Positions 53,345-60,406 of a stretch of 64,000 nt of DNA are shown piece after piece. This stretch comes from Clostridiaceae bacterium (GTDB taxonomy: Bacteria > Bacillota > Clostridia > Lachnospirales > Lachnospiraceae), in assembly GCA_009911065.1 (NCBI GenBank), contig QXWR01000005.1:1-64000 (forward strand), in the 5' to 3' direction. Position 1 is the stretch's first letter, and every line of letters begins with the position of its first letter. The translations under genes and the position numbers were made by a program. The notes beneath the pieces are model-generated. The model did not search any database. It worked only from the letters and a program-made list of their open reading frames with translations, and was not told the DNA's origin.

Positions 53345-54952
53345 CTGGAGAGAATAAGTTTTCTGTAAAAAAATAACTCTTCCGTATGGATTTATGGTAT
53401 CCTTAAATTTCCACACTTAAGAAAGATACAAACCACCCAGAAGAGTTATTCTATGTATGAGTGTACCATACTTTTCGGTGGTTTACCATACGATTATGCT
53501 AAATTTTATTGATAAAATCCTCTGCCAGTTTGAATCCTGTTTCTCACGGAAAGCCTCTTTCCGCTGGTTTGTTACCATTATTATAGGCTTTATACTCCGC
53601 TCTGATAAGCTTGGTGTTACCTCTGTCATCCGTGACCTGGCCCTCTCCCCTGACTACTACCCGTCCCTGATCCACTTTTTCAGGGCCTCCTCCTGGTCTC
53701 TGGATGCCATCCGTCTTTTCTGGTTCTCCATTGTGAAAAATGATTTCCTCATCTATAAGGAAGTATCCTTACATGTACTGGTCGGAGATGGCGTCAAACA
53801 GCCTAAAGAGGGACGCCGTATGCCCGGGGTAAAGAAACTTTTTCAGGAGTCTGAAAATTCCTCCAAGCCCGAGTACATCCATGGCCATATGTTCGGTGGC
53901 CTTGGCATCCTGACCGGTAATCCGGGGGACTGGGCCTGCGTTCCGTTAAGTATCCGCCTCCATGACGGTCTCCAGGCCGCCCACACATGGAAAGGCGCAT
54001 CGGTTTTCCTCGCCTCCCATGTGCTGAAAATGGTCGGAGATGCTTACTGCGCCGCCCAGGTTTTTGGGGACTGCCTCCTTCTGCTGGACCGGTATTTCCT
54101 TACCTTGCCCCTCCTTGAAGCGCTGAGCGCCCTTAACCGCAGCGGCCCCGTTCGCCTGGAGATTGTCACCAAAGCGAAAAAGAACTGTATCGCTTATGAA
54201 AAGCCCGTCCCGAAAAAACCGGGGAGAGGCCGTCCCCCGAAAAAAGGGGACGCCATCCGCCTAAAAGAATGGTTCGCCTCCCACAAAGAACAGTTTCTGG
54301 AAACGCAAATGGAACTCTATGGAAAACAGGAAACCATACGTTATTACAGCATCGACCTTCTCTGGGGGCAGAAACTGTACCAGGAATTACGTTTTGTCCT
54401 GGTAGAAAGAAACGGGGTACCAAGCATCCTGGCAAGCACCGGCCTGGAACTGGAACCGCTGTCTATCATCCGCCTGTACAGCTATCGTATGCGAATCGAA
54501 TGTACATTCCGGGAGCTGAATCAGCAAATAGGGGCGTTTTGTTATCATTTCTGGTCAAAACATATGCCAAAGCTAAGCTATTATCAGAAAGCTGGGGAGC
54601 CCGGCCCTCTGGAGCGGGTGAAAGACGAAAGGAGCCAGAGGCTTATCCTGAAAGCGATCCGGGCAACAGAAATGCACATGGTCCAGTCCTGTATCGCTAT
54701 GGGAATACTCCAGGGAATTTTCGTTTATTCGGTTGGAAAACTGACCTCGGATCAGCTGCGTTACCAAAGAACTCCTTCCCGTGGAAGGGTATCCGAGGGT
54801 GCGTTAATGGCCCACTTGCGGAAATATTTTTCCTGTTTATGGAAAAACAGCCGGAATTGTATATAACACAAATAATTCGGGAGCAACAGGACACGTCAGG
54901 AATCTACTGGGATTCCCTGGCTTCTTAGTGGTGCAAACTTATTACTCTCCAG
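53345..54952 (+). mobile_element. Complete DDE insertion sequence (IS4-like)
   Basis: Ends are defined by inverted repeats: CTGGAGAGAATAAGTTT at the left and the complement of CTGGAGAGTAATAAGTTT at the right, one base different in length. Inside is one transposase gene. A further pair, AATAACTCTTCC and AGAAGAGTTATT, lies near the left end upstream of the gene. The right end cuts a membrane-protein gene. Any target-site duplication is short (TAT flanks both ends) and uncertain. Confidence 0.75.
53457..54866 (+). CDS. IS4-like DDE transposase
   Basis: An apparently intact transposase of 469 residues. Candidate acidic triad residues are in VLVGDGVKQ, in LLLLDRYFLT, and Glu in SYRMRIECTFRELN, the YREK-like helix of IS4-superfamily transposases. 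GC is clearly higher than in the neighbouring AT-rich genes. The start could also be ATG 53496 (MLNFIDKIL). Because it has no stops and good inverted repeats, this is the most recent insertion in the island. Confidence 0.85.
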   Translation: MSVPYFSVVYHTIMLNFIDKILCQFESCFSRKASFRWFVTIIIGFILRSDKLGVTSVIRDLALSPDYYPSLIHFFRASSWSLDAIRLFWFSIVKNDFLIYKEVSLHVLVGDGVKQPKEGRRMPGVKKLFQESENSSKPEYIHGHMFGGLGILTGNPGDWACVPLSIRLHDGLQAAHTWKGASVFLASHVLKMVGDAYCAAQVFGDCLLLLDRYFLTLPLLEALSALNRSGPVRLEIVTKAKKNCIAYEKPVPKKPGRGRPPKKGDAIRLKEWFASHKEQFLETQMELYGKQETIRYYSIDLLWGQKLYQELRFVLVERNGVPSILASTGLELEPLSIIRLYSYRMRIECTFRELNQQIGAFCYHFWSKHMPKLSYYQKAGEPGPLERVKDERSQRLILKAIRATEMHMVQSCIAMGILQGIFVYSVGKLTSDQLRYQRTPSRGRVSEGALMAHLRKYFSCLWKNSRNCI

Positions 54953-55277
54953 TATTTATATACATAGCAGCTTTATTCATAACCGAATTAACGGATCTTT
55001 CACTTTGTTGCTCAATCTCTTGTAATATGCTTTGATATTCATCTTTGTATACTTGATTACTATTTATCTTTGCTTCATCTAATTCCATAACTCGTTCTAG
55101 TATGCTAATTCTTTTTTCTATTCTTGAAAAATAAAAAAAATTTGAATCAATATATGGAAATAAAAGAACAATACAAAAAGTAGTTATCATTAACCCTATC
55201 CACAATCTAGGTCTGTTATAATTTTTCTTAAATAACGTTAATAACTCTTCTATAAGTTTTCCAATAGTGTCTTTCAT
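54942..55277 (-). pseudogene. Small membrane protein truncated by the insertion sequence
   Basis: About 111 codons from ATG 55277 behind GAGGGAT. One membrane helix (about 27-44) follows a basic N-terminus, then an acidic coiled-coil-like region (RIEKRISILERVMELDEAK). The last codons (NTGE and stop) come from the end of the insertion sequence, so the native C-terminus is lost. It overlaps the end of a possible 35-codon frame (55289-55396). Parent family not recognised. Confidence 0.55.
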
Positions 55278-55427
55278 TAATTTATCCCTCAAGCACCATC
55301 ATTGACCACAATATCGACAATAGAATTACTGCTTAACCAATCTATATATAGCAGGCAATCTCTAAGACTATCTACCACATAAAATAATCCATGCATTCCC
55401 TTTACTATTCGAACTCGGCGTGTTTTT

Positions 55428-55573
55428 TGTTGCCATTAACTTTATTCGTTTAAGTTTCATGTGAATACACGCCCTTTTTTACCTCAATTACATCATTTAT
55501 TATGGCTTGCTGATTTTCTGTTGCCAAAATGTTGCCACGCATTTATTATAGCAAATCCCAGCAATTTGGCAAC
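55428..55573. repeat. GTTGCCA repeats, possible attachment or arm sites
   Basis: TGTTGCCA occurs at 55428-55435, 55519-55526 and 55530-55537, and GTTGCCA in reverse at 55567-55573. Clusters of this kind flank tyrosine-integrase genes in clostridial elements. No intact integrase is nearby. The 480-bp gap 55278-55759 otherwise holds only the 35-codon frame and the dispersed repeat. Confidence 0.35.
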
Positions 55574-55654
55574 CCGTTTTTTAAATGTTACGCAATAAAA
55601 GCTATATTCCGACGGCGATGTGGGCGTCATCGACTAGAAATTTTAACGACGCAG

Positions 55655-55707
55655 TGGTGCGTGACAGGCAGTTCACAACTTTAATTTCTGTCCGGATGGA
55701 ACACTAG
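55655..55707 (-). repeat. Second copy of the CTAGTGTT repeat, reverse orientation
   Basis: On the minus strand this reads CTAGTGTTCCATCCGGACAG and ends CTGTCACGCACCA, matching the left arm and interior of hairpin B at 24263-24339 with a divergent middle. The partner arm is degenerate here. Confidence 0.65.
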
Positions 55708-55759
55708 CACCATGTCTATACCATCAACAAGGAAAAGCGTTTATACGATAACAAAAATG

Positions 55760-56221
55760 CTAGTCCCACCAGCAATAATAAACAAACTGCTCCTCATGGG
55801 ATAACTCTGTAATTGAAATCAACTCCCCATTATCCCCGACAAGAAAAGTTGGTTGCGACAAGTCTGTTTCCTCTCCAATATCATCTGGAAATATATCTTT
55901 TGGTTCGTTAAAAACCTGCTTTATTTCCGCAAGCGATAATTTGCTGAAAACAATCAAAGTATCAGCGGTTATAACCTTATCTTTATCTTCCAATCCATAG
56001 ACCTGTACAAAAACTTTTGCCATTTTGTCTTTATTGATTAAATTTTCAATTAGGGCAATATATTCAAGCTTTCCCTCAAGGCATTCACAACAAAAATCCG
56101 TAAAATCATCTATCGGATTTAGATAGTCTTTATATGAAAACCAATAATTATTTGTATAATTGCCGTTCATTTTATCCGTTTTCAGCAATGTTAAAATAGT
56201 ATCTTTTTGTAGATTATTCAT
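55760..56221 (-). CDS. Immunity-like small acidic protein
   Basis: About 153 residues from ATG 56221. No signal or membrane helix. It is acidic and aromatic-rich (NYWFSYKDYL, DDFTDFCCECLEG, EEQFVYYCWWD), a composition common among immunity proteins of polymorphic toxin systems, but I do not recognise a named family. It follows the neighbouring immunity-like gene by about 60 bp on the same strand. No toxin gene is present. Confidence 0.6.
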   Translation of the reverse strand: MNNLQKDTILTLLKTDKMNGNYTNNYWFSYKDYLNPIDDFTDFCCECLEGKLEYIALIENLINKDKMAKVFVQVYGLEDKDKVITADTLIVFSKLSLAEIKQVFNEPKDIFPDDIGEETDLSQPTFLVGDNGELISITELSHEEQFVYYCWWD

Positions 56222-56283
56222 ATTGCCACGCTCTCTTAAAGATAATAATTTCTCGACCTGCCACTTCTTTGAAAACAAAATTA

Positions 56284-56823
56284 TTAATTTTGGAAGCAGT
56301 CAAGATTTAATCCCTCTCCAATACATGAAATTATATCGTGGTGATTGAAACCAATAAGCCATTGATATTTTTTTGAAACAATATAATAATCTAACCAACC
56401 GTTATCTAAGAAATCCGTATGACTTAGTAAATCAAGGGCTTTTACTAACTCAGGTACATAACTTTCAAATATCCAAAATTCTTCTCCAAAATACCAGTCA
56501 CTGCCCCTGTCAATCAAAAAGTAAACCATCTTATTTTTTTCTTTTATAATTTGGGGCAAAAAATAAAACCATATTGAATATTCAACTGTAAAGCATCCGA
56601 GAAGTTTTTTCATGCTTTTAGGACTATATCCATTCGTATTAGCCCAATGCAGACCGTTTTTCCACGTTTTTGTTTTATCCGCATATTTTTCTACAATCTT
56701 CTGGTATATATTTTCCCACTGGCGTCCACTCACTTTACGAAAGCGTTCTTCTGATATGCCACATTGCGTGACCACTTCATGTTCTAATCTAAATATATCA
56801 CTTGCAGACCTATTCACATTCAT
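56284..56823 (-). CDS. Immunity-like protein
   Basis: A 179-residue soluble protein, aromatic- and acid-rich in the second half (VYFLIDRGSDWYFGEEFW, NGWLDYYIV). Such small cytosolic proteins in AT-rich islands are often immunity factors of contact-dependent or secreted toxins. AGAGAG lies just before the ATG. It heads a two-gene run with the preceding entry. Assignment is by character and context only. Confidence 0.6.
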   Translation of the reverse strand: MNVNRSASDIFRLEHEVVTQCGISEERFRKVSGRQWENIYQKIVEKYADKTKTWKNGLHWANTNGYSPKSMKKLLGCFTVEYSIWFYFLPQIIKEKNKMVYFLIDRGSDWYFGEEFWIFESYVPELVKALDLLSHTDFLDNGWLDYYIVSKKYQWLIGFNHHDIISCIGEGLNLDCFQN

Positions 56824-56916
56824 ATTTTGCTCTCTCTTTTAATCCATAAGTTCATTTTTATTGGATCATTGTCTATGTCTTTATTTGATTATACCAAATC
56901 GAAGGAGGATTATCAA

Positions 56917-57328
56917 ATGGTTCAGGAAAAAGGAAAATATTGTATGGATAACAAAATACCGAAAGCCAGTGCTGATGGGAAAGATCGCGATAATGACAAG
57001 AGAACTGATACGGAAGATATGCCAGACAAACGATGTGGAGATCCTGGCAGGGTATGTAGGAAAGGATCACATACATCTGCTGGTATCTGTGCCCCCACAT
57101 CTATCAGCAAGCAAGCTGGTACAGTATATGAAGGGGAACACGTCCCGAAAACTACAGATGAAATATAAAGAGTTGAATAAGGAGTTTTGGGGACGTCATC
57201 TATGGGCAAGAGGATATTTTGTAGCCAGTAGTGGGAACGTAACGGATGAGATCATAAAAGAATATATCAAAAATCAGGATATAGAAGAACGAAAGAAGAG
57301 TGATAACTTCGAGGTCGGACAACTTTAG
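56917..57328 (+). pseudogene. tnpA: IS200/IS605-family TnpA, broken near its start
   Basis: ATG 56917 has a strong AAGGAGG site, but its frame departs within about 10 codons. The transposase frame (from about 56920) reads VWITKYRKPVL, DHIHLLVSVPP (HUH) and IIKEYIKNQD (catalytic Tyr), ending at 57328. The N-terminal strand before WITKYRKP is missing. A small deletion with a frameshift is the simplest cause. It is a different lineage from the tnpA at 52841. Confidence 0.8.
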
Positions 57329-57372
57329 GCTGCTTCAGCAGCCAGCCCAAACCCACCGGCTTCAGCCGGTGG
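57328..57372. repeat. Two adjacent TTCA-loop hairpins at the IS200/IS605 end
   Basis: GGCTGC-TTCA-GCAGCC (57328-57343) and CCACCGGC-TTCA-GCCGGTGG (57353-57372) follow the tnpA stop. Such hairpins are the substrate of TnpA at the right end and also work as terminators. Confidence 0.7.
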
Positions 57373-57418
57373 TGGTTTAGTTTTCAAAAAATTAAAAAGT
57401 TGTATACTGGTGAATCCA

Positions 57419-57449
57419 ACCATACAATGTAGAGTGAACTCTATGTCAA
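57419..57449 (-). promoter_or_regulatory. MerR-type promoter with 19-bp spacer and operator
   Basis: On the minus strand TTGACA (57444-57449) and TATGGT (57419-57424) are 19 bp apart. The spacer holds a perfect dyad, TAGAGTTCACTCTA (57430-57443). This overlong spacer with a central dyad is the hallmark of promoters activated by MerR-family proteins. It points left, into the IS200/IS605 hairpins, so its target gene is gone. On the plus strand TTGTAT (57400) and TACAAT (57423) may serve the merR gene. Confidence 0.75.
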
Positions 57450-57469
57450 GAGGATTGGAGTGATTTGTT

Positions 57470-57847
57470 ATGGAATATTCCATCGGGGAATTTTCAAAGC
57501 TGACAGGGCTGGGCATCCATACCCTGTGCTACTATGAACAGGAAGGGCTGATTGCCCCGGAGCGCAATTCCGGCAACCATCGCTGTTATTTCGATAAAGA
57601 CCTCACATGAATTGCATTTATCAAACGCCTGAAAGATACGGGGATGCCTATCAAGGAAATGAAACACTATGCCGAACTCCGCGCTGCAGGTGAACCCACC
57701 CTTTCTGACAGGATGGAAATGCTGGTACAGCACCGGCAGGTGCTCAATGATCAGATTGCACGACTACAGGAGCATAAGATAAAACTGGATGAAAAAATAG
57801 AGTTTTACAGAAATGAGATTAAGCGTGTGCAACAAAATATGTCTTAG
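57470..57847 (+). pseudogene. MerR-family regulator with an in-frame TGA
   Basis: From ATG 57470 the frame encodes a MerR helix-turn-helix (YSIGEFSKLTGLGIHTLCYY, then EGLIAPERNSGNHRCYF), meets TGA at codon 47, and continues in frame through RLKDTGMPIKEMKHYAELR and a coiled coil to 57847. Relatives usually have Trp at the TGA position, so a single TGG-to-TGA change explains it. Total length would be 125 residues, normal for the family. Confidence 0.8.
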
Positions 57848-58060
57848 AAAATAGGGTAGAGGGAGAATAAATTTCTCGCCCCTGGGTTTGTCAAGTTAAA
57901 TGTGTAAGTTTTTCAAAAAAAATTTCAGAGAGATGATCTGAGGGGATGGGGGAGAATCCATGATCCGGTTATCAGAAGATTTTTCCCGGCTTCCTCCTTT
58001 TTGGGTTTGAGGGTGACTTTAACCAGGGCGTCCCATTTTTAATTTTGGGACACCAGCCCA

Positions 58061-58387
58061 TCAGATATCCTTTTTTAGCCGATGCACGGTACTTTTGGGT
58101 ATTCCGGTTTCAGCCGATATCTCCCTTATGGTCTTTCCCTGTCCAGATAAAACTCTGATCTGTTTCTGGGCCTCTGGCCCGTTTTTTCTTCTCCTTCCTG
58201 CTTTCCTAGGGTTCCTCATAGACTGCGGGGCGCCGCTATATTCCCGGTCAAAGACCTCCTCTATCCCATGCTCCAATATCAGCCGTTCCCTCTCACAGTC
58301 CGTATATACCTGCCCAAACAGCTTCAGATCGGTATAAAGCTCCCCCAGTTCCACGGCTCTCATCTCCACCTCCGGATGTTTTCTCAT
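58061..58387 (-). CDS. Helix-turn-helix passenger protein of the IS256-family element
   Basis: A 108-residue basic protein whose C-terminus is a resolvase/Hin-like helix-turn-helix (GKTIREISAETGIPKSTVHRL). It begins 10 bases after the transposase stop. The middle is Arg/Lys-rich (RKAGRRRKNG). Most IS256-family elements carry only the transposase, so an accessory DNA-binding protein is unusual. Its role is unknown and it may regulate transposition. Confidence 0.6.
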   Translation of the reverse strand: MRKHPEVEMRAVELGELYTDLKLFGQVYTDCERERLILEHGIEEVFDREYSGAPQSMRNPRKAGRRRKNGPEAQKQIRVLSGQGKTIREISAETGIPKSTVHRLKKDI

Positions 58388-58396
58388 GGACCCGAA

Positions 58397-59652
58397 CTAC
58401 TCATTCTCATATTTCAGGATACGTCCCTGCAGCTTGTCATCCATAGACAGCTGGTTCCTGACCAGGGCCCAATTCGCCACAGGCCGTCCGTTCCACTTCT
58501 TATACAGTTCCCTTACCCGCAAGTACAAGGCTTTCATTACTGCCTCTTCCCCGGGAACGACCCCTTCTTCGTTACCTTCCGGAAACTGGAGTTTACCGCT
58601 TCAATACTGTTCGTGGTATATAGGACTTTATGTACTGCGCTCCCATAGTTGAAAAGTTGCTCCACATGCTGCCAGTTACGTACCCACACATCCACGGCCC
58701 CAGGGTATTGGCTCCATGTCTGCTGAAACCGTTCAAACTCTGCCTGGGCTGCCTTCAGGCTGGATGACCCATATACCTTTTTCAACTGGGCGGTAAATGC
58801 CTTGTAATCTTTGGAAGGGATATATTTTACAGAGTTCCGGATCAGATGTACGATACAGCGCTGGACAACCACATCTTTGCAGATGCTCCTTGCCCCTTCC
58901 TCTAAGCCGGAAACCCCGTCCATGCTGATGAACAGCACATCTTCCACTCCACGGCCCTTGATCTCGTCAAAGATCTGCATCCAGTAGTGTTTTCCTTCTG
59001 CCTCCCCGATCCACAGCCCCAGGATGTCCTTGACCCCATTTACGTCATATCCCAGGATGACATATACGGCACAGCTTTTTGTTTCCATCTCCTTACGGAC
59101 GGATACGTACAGACAATCCACAAACAAAAACGTATAGAACTTTTTGAGTGGCCGGTTCTGCCATTCCAGAGCCGTTTCGATCACCCTGTCCGTAAGGGTG
59201 GAGACGGTTTCACGGGAGATTTCAAATCCGTAAATATCCTCAATCGTTCGGGCAATGTCGCGTTGGCTCATCCCTCTTGCGTACATGGATAATACCTTAT
59301 CTTCGATTCCACTCACGCCCTTTGTGCGTTTTGGAATGGACTGAGGCTCAAAAGAGGCTTCTCTGTCCCTGGGAACATCGACTGGTATGTCGCCGTAAGT
59401 GGATTTGAGCGTCTTGCTGCCATAGCCGTTGCGGCGGTTCTGTGTGTTTTTAGGGCCATGGTCATTGGGGGCCTAGCCAAGGTGGGAATCCATCTCCCCC
59501 TGAAGCATCGCTTCAAACATGGGGCCGAAGATATCCTTGATTGCGTCCTGCATATCTTCTACATTTTTGCAGTCATACTGCTCCAGAATCGCCTTAGCGA
59601 TTGCCACTGTTTTCGGGTCTCTTTTTCTTCTTGCCATAAGCGCTGTACTCAT
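58397..59652 (-). pseudogene. IS256-family (mutator-type) transposase with a stop and a frameshift
   Basis: From ATG 59652 the frame meets TAG at codon 60 (59473-59475), where relatives have Tyr (HLGY-APNDHG), then continues through the DDE domain: VDCLYVSVR, SMDGVSGLEEG, RCIVHLIRNSVKYI and TTNSIEAVNSSFRK. Near 58550 a missing G in a G-run shifts the frame. The shifted frame gives EEAVMKALYLRVRELYKKW and ends at 58397. Two lesions make it inactive. Confidence 0.85.
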
Positions 59653-59915
59653 AATCCTTTCATTCCTTTCGTTTTAGAATACCGCACTTTACATAAAAAA
59701 TAAAGTGCATAAGTTTTTTGTTTCTGGTAACTTACACACTTTATTTTACACTCCCCAATAGCACGTAAAATATTGAAAGAATCAATTTGTTTCTTTGAAG
59801 AATCCTTTTCTTTTCCTTTCATCCAATTTCCACTATGGTGATTCAAATGCCTTTTTATATGATATTTAATCCATTGTTTATAGAAATAGATTGTTATTTA
59901 TTTTGTTTGTTCTTT

Positions 59916-60002
59916 TCAAAAATGTTTTAATACTGTATGTCCAAAAGACCCTGTTCCGCCTGTTATCAATAAAGTGGCTCCCGTAAATGCTGATATATTA
60001 TG
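59916..60002 (-). pseudogene. 5' fragment of a PseB/CapD-like nucleotide-sugar dehydratase gene
   Basis: 29 codons read ISAFTGATLLITGGTGSFGH then TVLKHF and stop, the Rossmann NAD-binding start of UDP-GlcNAc 4,6-dehydratase-type enzymes (TGGTGSFG). AAGGAGGAG precedes it, but the ATG seems lost by a one-base deletion. The rest of the gene is missing, and the IS256-family element begins 164 bp further on. It was the next gene of the glycan operon. 59753-59915 holds nothing I can identify. Confidence 0.7.
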
Positions 60003-60014
60003 CCTTTCTCCTCC

Positions 60015-60406
60015 TTAACATTCCATTACTTCTATTATTCCAAGAACAAGGGAATACAAAAATACAACTCTGTTACCGCCAAAAGCAGCTGCCGGAGCTG
60101 GTGGTATAATCACGCGATACCCCCCCCACACGTCAGATGCTCTATATCCTTTTCAAAACAATCCGTTTCATAACAAATATGATAAGGCACAGGACCTGTA
60201 TCTGCCAATATTTTATCTATTGGAGATCCTTTTTCCATTGGCCTTACCAGCTCAATCCGATACCCGTCCTTCTCCCCAAATGAAATCTGAATTTTTCTTT
60301 CCCGATCCTCAATCAGACTACCAAATTCATATCCAACCTCTTCCATCTGCTTCCTGGCCTCGTTAAGACGTTTTACTGCATATCCGATGTGATGTACTTT
60401 CAACAC
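60015..60406 (-). pseudogene. VOC-fold (glyoxalase/epimerase-like) protein, out of frame at a G8 tract
   Basis: The frame from ATG 60406 gives 98 residues of a VOC domain (LKVHHIGYAVKRLNEA, YRIELVRP, PYHICYE) and then stops just after a run of eight G (60120-60127 on the plus strand). In the frame reached with six or nine G it continues YRVIIPPAPAAAFGGNRVVF to a Glu near the end and stops at 60015, the normal VOC C-terminus with its last metal ligand. So the gene is off in this sequence and could be restored by slippage. It overlaps the FkbH-like gene by 7 bp. Relatives include methylmalonyl-CoA epimerases; the substrate here is unknown. Confidence 0.8.

Larger units (their letters stand above)
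57889..59752 (-). mobile_element. IS256-family element, inactive
   Basis: Imperfect inverted repeats lie at the ends, sharing TAAA and TGTGTAAGTT (left about 57889-57910, right about 59729-59752). Inside are a broken transposase gene and a small helix-turn-helix gene. A perfect hairpin, GCACTTTA with TAAAGTGC (59683-59709), sits next to the right end. The element lies directly beside the truncated glycan cluster. Confidence 0.7.

Noticed and set aside
54269-54928. Second plus-strand frame overlapping the DDE transposase
   Set aside because: Out-of-frame shadow produced by the high GC of the insertion sequence. The transposase motifs are all in the other frame.
55434-55436. ATG on the minus strand opening a frame that resembles the N-terminus of a tyrosine integrase
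   Set aside because: It stops after about 26 codons, has a weak ribosome-binding site, and the resemblance is to a low-complexity Ser/Asn stretch. It may be a trace of an integrase start but cannot be supported.
55455-55475. Second GTTTCATGTGAA sequence, possible further parS
   Set aside because: Only half of the dyad is present; the right arm departs from the consensus.
57605-57613. Selenocysteine or other TGA recoding in merR
   Set aside because: No stem-loop resembling a SECIS element follows and Trp, not Cys, is expected there. A nonsense mutation is simpler.
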